DNA from: Armatimonadota bacterium
GTDB lineage: Bacteria > Armatimonadota > Fimbriimonadia > Fimbriimonadales > Fimbriimonadaceae
Length of the DNA stretch: 64,000 nucleotides
Direction: 5' to 3'
Assembly (NCBI GenBank): GCA_037138755.1
Contig: JBAXHT010000001.1
Coordinates: 1,831,805 to 1,895,804 of the forward strand
Shown here: positions 1 to 7,995 of the stretch, piece after piece
Numbering within the stretch: position 1 is the first letter of the stretch
Layout: every line of letters starts with the position of its first letter
Program-made: the position numbers and the translations under genes
Notes under the pieces: model-generated
Told to the model about the DNA's origin: nothing
Seen by the model: only the letters and a program-made list of their open reading frames with translations
Databases searched by the model: none

Positions 1-169
1 TGTAGTAATCCTTCTGCAGTCCGCTGTTGGCATCATAGATGACCCCTACGTACCCAGCCGGAACCCAGTCGGTTCGCCACAAATAGATGATCAAGGCAAA
101 GAGTGGAAGAACGATGGCGAGGATCACTCCTCGCAGAACGCCCTTGAATGATGGTCGTTTTAATCTCAT
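1..169 (-). CDS. SPFH/Band 7 (prohibitin-like) membrane protein, N-terminal part
   Basis: The reading frame starts with ATG at 169 and runs off the left edge, so only about 56 N-terminal residues are visible. They show a basic start, one hydrophobic membrane segment (about residues 12-30) and then VPAGYVGVIYDANSGLQKD, which resembles the beginning of prohibitin/SPFH domains just after their membrane anchor. Such proteins form membrane-associated ring oligomers. The start overlaps the stop of the preceding minus-strand gene as ATGA, implying translational coupling. The family call rests on a short stretch and is moderate. Confidence 0.55.
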   Translation of the reverse strand, partial: MRLKRPSFKGVLRGVILAIVLPLFALIIYLWRTDWVPAGYVGVIYDANSGLQKDYY

Positions 170-426
170 AGATTTTTTTCGATCTCTGCCTCGGCTTTTT
201 CGCGGGCAAGAGATGCCTGAAGCTCTTCGTTGGCCAGGCGTTCGCGCATCTCCTTATCGAGACGCTGCTGAATGGCTTCGCGACGTGCATCGTCGGCCTG
301 CCACAGCTTTAAGTATTTGAGGAGGCGACTCCATTGCTCTTTGAAAGCAATTGCAATAACCGCCGCCGCGATGCCCACGAGGAGCAAGATTCCTAGAATC
401 GTTTCAAGAATGATTCCCACTGACAT
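166..426 (-). CDS. Small membrane-anchored coiled-coil protein
   Basis: An 86-residue protein. A hydrophobic segment (about residues 3-24, rich in I/L/G/A) is followed by a charged helix with many E, K, R and A residues, probably a short cytoplasmic coiled coil. I chose the ATG at 426 because the longer reading extends back into the prmC promoter region without hydrophobic character. It overlaps the SPFH gene by 4 nt. SPFH proteins often have small membrane partners, so a joint role is possible, but no family was recognised. Confidence 0.55.
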   Translation of the reverse strand: MSVGIILETILGILLLVGIAAAVIAIAFKEQWSRLLKYLKLWQADDARREAIQQRLDKEMRERLANEELQASLAREKAEAEIEKNL

Positions 427-460
427 AAAACAATACGGTTCTGCGGGGTCGGAGGATGCG

Positions 461-475
461 TACAATAGTGGCGCA
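461..475 (+). promoter_or_regulatory. -10-like TACAAT directly upstream of prmC
   Basis: TACAAT at 461-466 is followed by 8 nt and the ATG at 475. No Shine-Dalgarno sequence lies between them. This geometry predicts transcription starting at or next to the start codon, so a leaderless mRNA. Confidence 0.4.
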
Positions 476-1992
476 TGACCCTTGGCGATTGGATTCCTGC
501 GGCAACCCAACGGCTCGAACAAGCTGGAATCGCCTCGCCTCGCCTCGAAGCCCAGCTACTAGCCGCCCATGTGCTGCTCGTCGACCGCACTTACATCCTC
601 ACCCATCCAGAAGCAGAATTCAACGAACTGGCCGGCGAAACGCTGCTTCAAAGAAGAGAGGCCCAAGAGCCTCTCGCCTATATCCTTGGCTACCGCGAGT
701 TCTACGGCCGAAAATTCCGAGTCACCCCTTCTGTGCTCATCCCTCGCCAAGAAACTGAGCTACTAATTGAAGAAGCCCTGCAGCTCTCCCCTGGAACGCG
801 GACGCCCCCGTCTGCCCCGCGACCGAAGGGAGGCGTCACCCAACATTCTTCCAACTCCCAACCTCCAACTTCCAACTCTCCCACTAGAGTCCTCGACATC
901 GGCACCGGCTCCGGCTGCATCGCGATCACCCTAAAACTCGAACGCCCTGAATGGGATGTCTGGGCCGTCGACATCAGCGGAGCCGCTCTCCAAGTCGCCC
1001 GCGAAAACGCCGAAACCCTCGGTGCCGAGATCACCTTCCGCCACTCCGACCTCTTCTCCGGACTCGAGGGCGAAAAGTTCGACCTAATCCTCTCCAACCC
1101 CCCCTACATCGGAGTCGAAGAACCCCTCCCGGATGAGATCAAGAACCACGAACCCCCCACCGCCCTCTTCGCCGACAACCAGGGCCTCAAAATCTACCAA
1201 CAGCTAGCCGCCACCTACCGCGATTATCTAACTGAGGAGGGAACAATCATCCTTGAAATAGGTCAAACCCAGGGCAAAGCCGTCGCCGAGTTGTTCAACG
1301 GCCAAATCCTAAAGGACCTCAGCGGCAACGACCGGGCCGTCGCAAGGTACCCCCGGCGTCTCGCCGGGAAATCCGACGGCCCGGCAAGTGGAGAATCTGA
1401 CTTCCACCCCGGACAAGGATTCATCACAAAGAAAGAGGGAGATCGCCTCCCCCACTGGACCCAAGATTCTGCCATCTACCACGTCACGTTCCGACTCGCC
1501 GACAGCCTCCCCAAGAAGGTGCTCCAAGAAATGCTTGAGGAACGAGAGCGACTATCGAGGATCAAAAAACTCTCCCCCGACTCCAAACGTGCACTTGACT
1601 ACCTCTACTCCGAACGAATAGAGGACTACCTCGACAGCGGTGCCGGGGAATGTCTCATGAAACAACCCAATATTGCCGACCTCGTTGCTGAGGCGATCCG
1701 CCACTTCCAAGGGGAACGCTATGAACTCCATGCGTGGTGCGTCATGCCAAATCATGTACATCTTCTCATCGAGCCGCTCCAGCCTCACGAGCTTCCCGCA
1801 ATCTTGCACAGCCTCAAATCATTCTCATCACACGCCATAAACAAGCACTTAAGTCGAAGTGGCGCGCGTTGGATGCCTGAATACTACGACCACATCATCC
1901 GTACCGAACCAGCTTATCGCAGGGTGATTGAGTACATCCAGCAGAACCCTCGGAAAGCTGGTCTACCCGGCTGGAAATGGGTAGCTCCCTGA
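475..1992 (+). CDS. prmC: PrmC release-factor methyltransferase fused in frame to a RAYT (Y1) transposase
   Basis: A 505-residue chimera. Residues 1 to about 292 are PrmC (N5-glutamine methyltransferase of peptide release factors): N-terminal helical domain, SAM motif VLDIGTGSG and catalytic NPPYIG. An extra Pro/Ser/Thr/Asn-rich segment of about 35 residues sits just before the SAM motif and is encoded by a hairpin repeat. PrmC ends at about DRAVARY, where its stop should be. The frame then continues through a REP palindrome into a RAYT/TnpA_REP domain with the HUH motif (MPNHVHLLIEP) and the Y1 region (VIEYIQQNPRKAGL). No ATG, GTG or TTG lies in frame between the junction and the first RAYT strand, so the transposase can only be made as a fusion. 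def and fmt follow. Whether both halves are active is unknown. Confidence 0.9.
   Translation: MTLGDWIPAATQRLEQAGIASPRLEAQLLAAHVLLVDRTYILTHPEAEFNELAGETLLQRREAQEPLAYILGYREFYGRKFRVTPSVLIPRQETELLIEEALQLSPGTRTPPSAPRPKGGVTQHSSNSQPPTSNSPTRVLDIGTGSGCIAITLKLERPEWDVWAVDISGAALQVARENAETLGAEITFRHSDLFSGLEGEKFDLILSNPPYIGVEEPLPDEIKNHEPPTALFADNQGLKIYQQLAATYRDYLTEEGTIILEIGQTQGKAVAELFNGQILKDLSGNDRAVARYPRRLAGKSDGPASGESDFHPGQGFITKKEGDRLPHWTQDSAIYHVTFRLADSLPKKVLQEMLEERERLSRIKKLSPDSKRALDYLYSERIEDYLDSGAGECLMKQPNIADLVAEAIRHFQGERYELHAWCVMPNHVHLLIEPLQPHELPAILHSLKSFSSHAINKHLSRSGARWMPEYYDHIIRTEPAYRRVIEYIQQNPRKAGLPGWKWVAP
785..816 (+). repeat. Hairpin repeat family B, copy 1 (inside prmC)
   Basis: Contains CTGGAACGCGGACG, CCCC and CGTCTGC; the arms GCGGACG/CGTCTGC pair with one G-T. 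A second copy at 11787-11813 has changes on both sides of the stem. The copy is translated inside the PrmC linker and is followed by a CCAACTCCCAACCTCCAAC-type tract. Confidence 0.6.
1347..1374 (+). repeat. REP palindrome at the PrmC/RAYT junction
   Basis: Palindrome CCCGGCG-TCT-CGCCGGG at 1352-1368, with the flanks GTAC and AAATCC shared with the copy at 1995-2022 (one mismatch over 28 nt). It is translated as part of the fusion. Such palindromes are the usual substrates of the RAYT family. Confidence 0.75.
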
Positions 1993-1994
1993 AA

Positions 1995-2042
1995 GTACCC
2001 CCGGCGTCCCGCCGGGAAATCCTGGCGAGACACCAGGGATAC
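1995..2042 (+). repeat. REPIN: two inverted REP elements just after the RAYT stop
   Basis: The first half has arms CCCGGCG-TCC-CGCCGGG (2000-2016). After an AAAT spacer comes a second, inverted half with CCTGG and CCAGG arms (2021-2037), ending GGATAC. Read as its complement, the second half matches the first at most positions of 22 nt. It starts 2 nt after the RAYT stop codon, so REPs bracket the RAYT segment. Confidence 0.75.
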
Positions 2043-2094
2043 CTTCTCAGCTCACCTTGGCGGAATATTCGCCCTATCTGCCAAAATAAAGCTG

Positions 2095-2643
2095 ATGGAA
2101 ATCGTGGTTCCAGATGAGTTCAAGCACCTCTACGTCAAAACCGTAGAGCGCCCTGTCGTCAAAATCCCCGATCCCGTCCTCCGAAAAATCGCCGCCGATG
2201 TCGCCGTAGACAAGAAAGGCATCACCAAGAAGACAAACTTTCTCATCGATGAAATGATGCGCATCATGCGCAAAGCTAACGGAGTCGGCCTTGCTGCCCC
2301 GCAGGTTGGGATTAGCCAGCGTCTGTTCGTCATGGCCCCGCTCGATTTCCGCCCAACCGCCCTGATCAATCCCAAAATCATCAAAGCCGAAGGCGAGCAG
2401 ATCGGCCAAGAAGGCTGCCTCAGCATTCCCGGCCTCTATGGCGACGTCAAACGCTACGACTACATCGAAGTCGAAGCCATGGACCGAAAGGGAAGGGAAC
2501 TTGTTTTTGAACTCGAAGGAATGCCCGCCCGGGTCGCCCAACACGAGATCGACCACCTCGACGGAGTACTGTTCATTGACAAAGTCGACCCTGCAACTCT
2601 CCACTGGGAAGACCCTGAATTACATTCCCGGGACGAGGATTAA
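2095..2643 (+). CDS. def: Peptide deformylase
   Basis: A 182-residue metalloenzyme that removes the formyl group from nascent N-terminal methionine. The three family motifs are intact: GVGLAAPQVG, EGCLSIPG (Cys metal ligand) and HEIDHLDG (two His ligands and the catalytic Glu). Length is typical. fmt follows after 3 nt, the common def-fmt pair that couples addition and removal of the formyl group. An upstream REPIN separates it from prmC-RAYT. Confidence 0.95.
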   Translation: MEIVVPDEFKHLYVKTVERPVVKIPDPVLRKIAADVAVDKKGITKKTNFLIDEMMRIMRKANGVGLAAPQVGISQRLFVMAPLDFRPTALINPKIIKAEGEQIGQEGCLSIPGLYGDVKRYDYIEVEAMDRKGRELVFELEGMPARVAQHEIDHLDGVLFIDKVDPATLHWEDPELHSRDED

Positions 2644-2646
2644 CGT

Positions 2647-3552
2647 TTGAAAATTGTCTACTTCGGGACGAGTGAGTTCGCGGTTCCCGCTCTTGAAAAG
2701 CTAGCCGAACACGTTGTCCTCGTCGTGACTCAACCCGACCGCCCAAGCGGACGCGGGATGAAGCTCAAGTCGTCCCCCGTCAAGCTTAAGGCAATCGAAC
2801 TCGGCCTCCCGCTCGAAACTCCCGAAAGGGCCCGCGACCCAGAGTTCGTTCAACGGATTCAAGAGTTAGAAGCCGACGTCCATGTCGTCGCAGCTTACGG
2901 CCAAATCCTCTCAACAAAGCTTCTGGAAACGGCAAAGCGAGGAGGCATCAACCTCCATGGCTCGATTCTTCCCGAATACCGAGGCGCCGCCCCGATCCAG
3001 CGCGCCATCATGGACGGCAAAACCGAAACCGGCGTCACCCTGATGCAGATGGATAAGGGGATGGACACAGGTGACATCATCGATATCATCCACACCCCAA
3101 TCGGCCCTGACGAAACTTACGGTGAGCTACATCTCCGGCTGTCACTTATCGCCGCGGCTCAGATCGAAGGTTGGATCGACAGAATCGTCACTGGCGACTA
3201 CCCGCGCCTGCCGCAGGATCACGAGAGGGCCACGTACGCCGCGAAGATTTCAAACGAGGAACGAGAGATCAACCTGGAAAGGGACGCGCGCGACGAATAC
3301 AACCGATACAGGGGACTTAGTCCCTATCCCGGTGTTGCGATCAATACGCGTTATGGGAAGCTTAAACTCCTAGAAATCAGGTTCATGACCGACTCACCAG
3401 ATCTCTTAGTTGGAGAGCTATCTTACGCTCAACAAACCGTCATCGGTGCAACCAATGGCAGCTTCGAGTTAGTTAGGGTGCTTCCCGAAGGCAAGAGACC
3501 CATGTCAGGTCGCGAATGGGTGGCAAACCTGCGATCCGTGGGTAAGTGTTAA
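2647..3552 (+). CDS. fmt: Methionyl-tRNA formyltransferase
   Basis: A 301-residue enzyme that formylates initiator Met-tRNA using 10-formyl-THF. It begins MKIVYFGTSEFAVPAL and contains NLHGSILPEYRGAAPIQ with the family Asn-His pair, plus the downstream MDKGMDTGDI segment. The start is TTG at 2647, 3 nt after the def stop. The C-terminal tRNA-binding region is present. Confidence 0.95.
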   Translation: MKIVYFGTSEFAVPALEKLAEHVVLVVTQPDRPSGRGMKLKSSPVKLKAIELGLPLETPERARDPEFVQRIQELEADVHVVAAYGQILSTKLLETAKRGGINLHGSILPEYRGAAPIQRAIMDGKTETGVTLMQMDKGMDTGDIIDIIHTPIGPDETYGELHLRLSLIAAAQIEGWIDRIVTGDYPRLPQDHERATYAAKISNEEREINLERDARDEYNRYRGLSPYPGVAINTRYGKLKLLEIRFMTDSPDLLVGELSYAQQTVIGATNGSFELVRVLPEGKRPMSGREWVANLRSVGKC

Positions 3553-3611
3553 CGATTTGCTAAGCTCGCGGATTTAGCAAATTTACGAGTGCATTCTGAG
3601 GTTCTCGGGTT

Positions 3612-3617
3612 TATAAT
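3612..3617 (+). promoter_or_regulatory. Consensus -10 TATAAT upstream of the PEP-CTERM gene
   Basis: TATAAT lies 26 nt before the ATG at 3644, leaving a short leader that contains TAGGAA as a possible weak ribosome-binding site. Unlike many starts in this window, this gene would have a conventional leader. Confidence 0.5.
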
Positions 3618-3643
3618 CTTACTGATTGCTTTAGGAATTACTC

Positions 3644-4648
3644 ATGAATCGGATTCTCGTATTGGCATTAGCAGTTTCTTCATCGGCTTCAATCTATGCT
3701 CAGTCGTTTACGACGAGCTTGACATCTGGAAGTGGCGTTAGCGCCGCGGGCGTAAACGTGGTGCCAGGTACTCCAGGGCAAACGTTAACTGGTAGCGGGA
3801 CCTACACACTTCAACCTGCAGGAAGCGGATTCAACCGCTACGATGTTCGTGTTACGCAGAACCGGGTCATTGCTCCCTTCGGCCTGATTGATCCTCCGGC
3901 TCCATCGTCCAGCACGACGCTTAATGGCGTCACGACTACTTCGACGGCATCTAACACCAACGTGACGACTACCAGTCTGTTTGGCCGACAGTCAGGAGCA
4001 ACGTTTACACTAGGCGCAAGTGCGACTCACGGAAACATTATTGGACAGTCCGCGTCAGCTTCAACCTTGATATCGGTTGCCCAAGCTCCGTTGATCACGG
4101 GATCGTTCTCTTCGACTTCTTCCGCGTCCGCGGGATCGCCGGTCGTAGGCGTTTTGTCGAGTGCCACTCTTTGGGTGTTTAACTTCCCAGGAGACCCAGC
4201 GACGGGAACGGCCACGATCAATCTCTCGAACGCTGCTGCAAACTTCGCTCGTGGTCTGGACAGCTTGAGCGTTGCGAGCCAACACAGAGACAACCTTAGA
4301 TTGGAAGTTAGAGCCTTCTTGAATGGTGTCCAAGTTGGATCGACGGCAACTGTATCGAATACGACGCTGGGAGTCAACATCGGCTCCACAAGCTCCAGCC
4401 TTGCACTGAGCAGTATCCCTTCAATCACCTTGACTCCAGCAGATATTTACAACCAGTCCAAGGCCCTCACTGTTGAAACCAGGCTGATCGGAACGGCGTT
4501 CTTTGGAGACACAACCAACCTCGGAGACTACACAATCGCAAGTAGCACGTTTAGCGGCGTCACGGTTCAAGGAGTCCCTGAGCCTGCGTCCATTGCTGGA
4601 CTATCACTCGGTCTGCTAGCCTTCGCTCGACGACGAAAGAGCAAGTAA
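3644..4648 (+). CDS. Exported PEP-CTERM sorting-domain protein
   Basis: A 334-residue Ser/Thr/Gly-rich protein with an N-terminal signal peptide (about residues 1-19, ending IYAQ). The C-terminal anchor reads VPEPASIAGLSLGLLAFARR: the VPEP motif, a hydrophobic helix and a basic tail, as in PEP-CTERM proteins processed by exosortase-type enzymes. The middle is low-complexity and probably beta-rich. No exosortase is in this window. It is followed by a strong terminator and stands alone. Confidence 0.85.
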   Translation: MNRILVLALAVSSSASIYAQSFTTSLTSGSGVSAAGVNVVPGTPGQTLTGSGTYTLQPAGSGFNRYDVRVTQNRVIAPFGLIDPPAPSSSTTLNGVTTTSTASNTNVTTTSLFGRQSGATFTLGASATHGNIIGQSASASTLISVAQAPLITGSFSSTSSASAGSPVVGVLSSATLWVFNFPGDPATGTATINLSNAAANFARGLDSLSVASQHRDNLRLEVRAFLNGVQVGSTATVSNTTLGVNIGSTSSSLALSSIPSITLTPADIYNQSKALTVETRLIGTAFFGDTTNLGDYTIASSTFSGVTVQGVPEPASIAGLSLGLLAFARRRKSK

Positions 4649-4668
4649 CTCCAGTTTCGTGAAAACTG

Positions 4669-4702
4669 CAAGGGCACCGCTAAAACGGTGCCCTTGTTGT
4701 TT
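4669..4702 (+). terminator. Rho-independent terminator
   Basis: Stem CAAGGGCACCG / CGGTGCCCTTG with a 6-nt loop, followed by a T-rich run. It lies 20 nt after the PEP-CTERM stop and upstream of the chosen start of the next gene. Confidence 0.85.
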
Positions 4703-4747
4703 TCGGGAACTTGGACGCTTAGAAGTGACATAATTCTGAGAAGTAAT

Positions 4748-5977
4748 ATGCGATCTCGATCCGCCCGTCGTTTACTTGTCTTTGTTGTAGCACTTGGTGT
4801 GGTCGGATGGCTGTTCGTCTGGCTGATGGGGAAGAAGGGTGACATCCAACTAGGCTCAGACACAAGCACAATGATCGGTGCGATGGTTCTCCACGAGGAC
4901 GGTTCCCAAGCGGTCGTAATCGACCCCAAGGGCTCCGTAACGAAATCATCGGGGTACCTGGCTGGGCGAACAGATCGAGATTTGGCATGGGGACCAGACG
5001 GCAACCGTCTCTTTTTCATCAGTGATCGGAAAGAAGATTCGTTTCATATTTTCCGTTGGGATCCGCAGCGAAATGCGGAGCCCGAGCAAAGATCGATCGA
5101 CAAAGCAGGCCGTAGCAATCTCGTCTTTGAAGATAAGCCGGCGGTTGATGCTGACCTGGCAGGGTTAGTCACGGTCAGGGGAACAGTCCAAGAGTTTTTC
5201 CCTGTCAATGGCAAAAGTAGCCAAATCCTTCCCCCAAGTAAACAACGGGTCGAAGCCGAAGAAGGCGGAGGGGCGGGTAATACTTTCGAACTGTTGTATA
5301 ACCGATTCGGAAAGAGCTTTCGGGTTGCCCGCTGGCTCAAATCGAAGCGATTCATAGCTGCCGTGATGCGCCGCGAAGAGCGTGGAGAGACTCTGATCAT
5401 CCAGGATTTCGAGCCGGGCAAGGACGGAAAGATTAAGCCTCCAATTCAAATCTTCTCGGCTGAAAGGATTGAGATTGACGTTGATCCTGCTTCCCAAAAC
5501 TTAGTCGCGAATGTCATCGAAGTCAGCCCGCCAGAGGGTGAGGACGGGAAGCCGGTCAAGATGGGCTTTATCCACGGCATCTTCATCATTGATCCAACAA
5601 AAACAGGGCGGGATATGATCGCGCCGGTACTGCTCTCACCCGACATCAAGCAGTGCACAACTGAAATCAAATGCAGTCCAGACGGATCGACGCTTCTGTT
5701 CATCCCAGCGACCTACTCGGGCGATGGAAACGGTGCGAGTGCTGGCATTGCCTCCTGTCCTCTAAAGCCGCAGGGCGCCACTGCGGGTTCGCCGCTGGTC
5801 CAGGGTTCAGTATCGAGTCCTTCATACAGCCCAGACGGCACAAAGATCACTTTTATTAAGCGGGAAGGGGCCCACCGAGCAGTCTTCATCGCCGATTCCA
5901 ACGGATCGAACGCCAGAAACCTCACGGGGACTACTGGAGACTACTCTCGACCCCTGTTCTCACCTCAGTACAAGTAA
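4748..5977 (+). CDS. Membrane-anchored TolB/PD40-like beta-propeller protein
   Basis: A 409-residue protein. It begins MRSRSARRLLVFVVALGVV (basic stretch then a membrane anchor), followed by an extracytoplasmic domain with propeller repeats such as WGPDGNRLFFISDRKE, CSPDGSTLLFIPA and YSPDGTKITFIKREG, typical of WD40-like PD40/TolB proteins. An upstream in-frame start at 4688 falls within the terminator hairpin, so the ATG at 4748 was chosen. Specific function is unknown; such domains usually bind proteins or report strings. Confidence 0.7.
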   Translation: MRSRSARRLLVFVVALGVVGWLFVWLMGKKGDIQLGSDTSTMIGAMVLHEDGSQAVVIDPKGSVTKSSGYLAGRTDRDLAWGPDGNRLFFISDRKEDSFHIFRWDPQRNAEPEQRSIDKAGRSNLVFEDKPAVDADLAGLVTVRGTVQEFFPVNGKSSQILPPSKQRVEAEEGGGAGNTFELLYNRFGKSFRVARWLKSKRFIAAVMRREERGETLIIQDFEPGKDGKIKPPIQIFSAERIEIDVDPASQNLVANVIEVSPPEGEDGKPVKMGFIHGIFIIDPTKTGRDMIAPVLLSPDIKQCTTEIKCSPDGSTLLFIPATYSGDGNGASAGIASCPLKPQGATAGSPLVQGSVSSPSYSPDGTKITFIKREGAHRAVFIADSNGSNARNLTGTTGDYSRPLFSPQYK

Positions 5978-6028
5978 GTTCGAGTATCCTATTGTTAAGA
6001 AAGCGTCACTGTCGACGCTCTGCTTGAC

Positions 6029-6706
6029 ATGCGTACCCACTTTAACGAACGGCTCCAAGGACTTCGAACACAAGTTGTCTCGATGGGTATGTCTGCCAAT
6101 GACATGGTTCAGAAGGCAGTGGATTCTATCGTCAACGCCGACCCATCGCTGGCGAATGAAGTGGTCAAGGCAGACGACAATATGGACAGATTGGAGCGCG
6201 AGCTATTGCTCCAAACTGCGCTTATTATTGCGCAGGAAGGCCCCGTTGCCAGCGATCTCAAACTCCTTGTCTCGACCTTGGGAATCGTGAGCGAAATCGA
6301 ATCCGTGGCGGACCACGCCGTGAAGCTGGCACGCCGAGGGACAAAACTTGGCACCCTGTTCCCATCTGAACTCAAGGGGACTCTTCGCGAGTTGTGTGAC
6401 GCCGCGAAGTTACAGTTCACGAGTTCGTTGAAGTTGTACATGGAGTACGAGGTTGAGCTTGCACGGAGCATTGTGGCCGACGATGACCAGATCGATGGCC
6501 GTTACGCCACCGCGAGAAACGGAGTTCTGGAACTCATCAAGGCTGATCCAGCAAACGCACGAGCTATGCTGCGAACTATTGAGATTTTTCACGCGCTGGA
6601 GCACGTTGCCGATCACGCAGTTGCTATCTCAAAGCGGATGCAAGTCATTCACGAACCGCCAGCTCAGGCCTCAGATTCAGAGGCGAGCAGCGAAGGCTTG
6701 AGCTGA
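6029..6706 (+). CDS. phoU: PhoU-like phosphate signalling regulator
   Basis: A 225-residue all-helical protein with two PhoU repeats. Segments SEIESVADHAVKLARR and ALEHVADHAVAISKRM carry the E(x)xxD metal-binding pattern of the family. PhoU normally links the PstSCAB phosphate transporter to the PhoR kinase, but no pst genes are nearby. The 3' end overlaps the convergent CNNM/HlyC gene by 43 nt. Confidence 0.9.
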   Translation: MRTHFNERLQGLRTQVVSMGMSANDMVQKAVDSIVNADPSLANEVVKADDNMDRLERELLLQTALIIAQEGPVASDLKLLVSTLGIVSEIESVADHAVKLARRGTKLGTLFPSELKGTLRELCDAAKLQFTSSLKLYMEYEVELARSIVADDDQIDGRYATARNGVLELIKADPANARAMLRTIEIFHALEHVADHAVAISKRMQVIHEPPAQASDSEASSEGLS

Positions 6707-7980
6707 ATTCCGACCCGCGTAATCCGTCGCCGTGCCATGTTCTCAACTCGCATCAAGCCAATGCTCGACTCAATCGTATCTCCAGGTCGCGGAATCCTCT
6801 CCAGGCCATTCACGATCATATTCGCCAGAGTTTCTGTCGACTCGTCCAACTGAGGATCGAGGCCGAGCTTTGAAATCAGCTCGTCCAACCGCAGCTCAGC
6901 TTTAGCGGAGACACGACCCGAAGCATGAACTTCGACGGGTTGCCGCTCGCTCTCCGGTCCGTCTTCCATCTCGCCAAAGACTTCTTCAACGACGTCTTCC
7001 AGGCTAATCAAACCGCTCGTTCCACCGTACTCGTCCATCACGATCAGGATCTGCGTCTTCTCGTCGCGCATCGTGGTGATGATCCGTTCAATGGGCAGGT
7101 TCTCCGGAATTGCTACAAACGGACGAACGATTTTATCAAGTTTGAACTCGTTTGTCTGTACTAATCGAAGAACATCAACAAGATAAACGATGCCAACAAT
7201 ATCGTCGACATCTCCCCGGCAAACCGGGATTCGGGTATGACGAATCTTGTTGATCCTCGCCAACAATTCGCTCCCCGCAAGGTCAATATCGAGCCACTGG
7301 ATATCTAGCCGGTGAACCATCACGTCCCTTGCCGCAAGCATGTCCAACCGCAGCGCTCGCGTCACCATGTTCGCATGCTCCTTTTCTAAGACTCCGTCGG
7401 TCGAAGTCGTCTGCAAAATCGTTAGAAGCTCGTCTCGCTCAATCGTCTCCTTCCCAGTCTCTTTAACATTTATCCCCATTGGCCTCAGAATCAGCTGGGA
7501 AGTGAACGTCGCAAGCCAAATGATCGGCTTGAAGACCGCGATGAACAAGTCAAGCGCGCGGTACGCCATGAACATAAACTGCTCTGGCTTCTTTAGTGCG
7601 ATGTATTTCGGGACAAGTTCACCCAAAACAACGAGCGCAAACAAGACTGAGATGAACGAAACGATGCTGACCACCGCGGGATCTAAGAAGGTCAGAAACC
7701 GGCCCAAGTGGTACGCAACAAAAGGCTCCGTGATGGTTCCCATCGCGATTCCGACAATCGTGATTCCTACCTGGGTCCCCGCGATAAACGGCGACATGTC
7801 ATCTAGAATCCGAAGCAGGCGTTGCGCGGACTTATTGCCTTTGCGAGCGAGCGGCTCGATTCGCCCACGGCGCATTGCAACCAGCGCATACTCGCCTCCG
7901 ACAAACAAAGCACTTGCCACGACGAGGGCAATGCTGATACCGATGTTGACGGCCGGATGGCCAGAGGGTGCTTCGCTCAT
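6664..7980 (-). CDS. CNNM/HlyC/CorC-family membrane protein (DUF21-CBS-CorC)
   Basis: A 438-residue protein. The N-terminal DUF21 domain (about residues 10-200) has several membrane segments and the GGEYALVAMRRGRIE signature. A CBS pair (about 225-340, MVHRLDIQWLD and MDEYGGTSGLISLEDVVEE) and a C-terminal CorC_HlyC domain follow. Family members are implicated in Mg2+/Co2+ transport or resistance; 'hemolysin' is historical. It starts 15 nt after the stop of the polysaccharide deacetylase on the same strand. A 7-bp inverted repeat (ATAGCCC/GGGCTAT, 7985-8007) sits in the gap. Confidence 0.88.
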   Translation of the reverse strand: MSEAPSGHPAVNIGISIALVVASALFVGGEYALVAMRRGRIEPLARKGNKSAQRLLRILDDMSPFIAGTQVGITIVGIAMGTITEPFVAYHLGRFLTFLDPAVVSIVSFISVLFALVVLGELVPKYIALKKPEQFMFMAYRALDLFIAVFKPIIWLATFTSQLILRPMGINVKETGKETIERDELLTILQTTSTDGVLEKEHANMVTRALRLDMLAARDVMVHRLDIQWLDIDLAGSELLARINKIRHTRIPVCRGDVDDIVGIVYLVDVLRLVQTNEFKLDKIVRPFVAIPENLPIERIITTMRDEKTQILIVMDEYGGTSGLISLEDVVEEVFGEMEDGPESERQPVEVHASGRVSAKAELRLDELISKLGLDPQLDESTETLANMIVNGLERIPRPGDTIESSIGLMRVENMARRRITRVGIQLKPSLLASESEA

Positions 7981-7995
7981 CGAGATAGCCCATTC

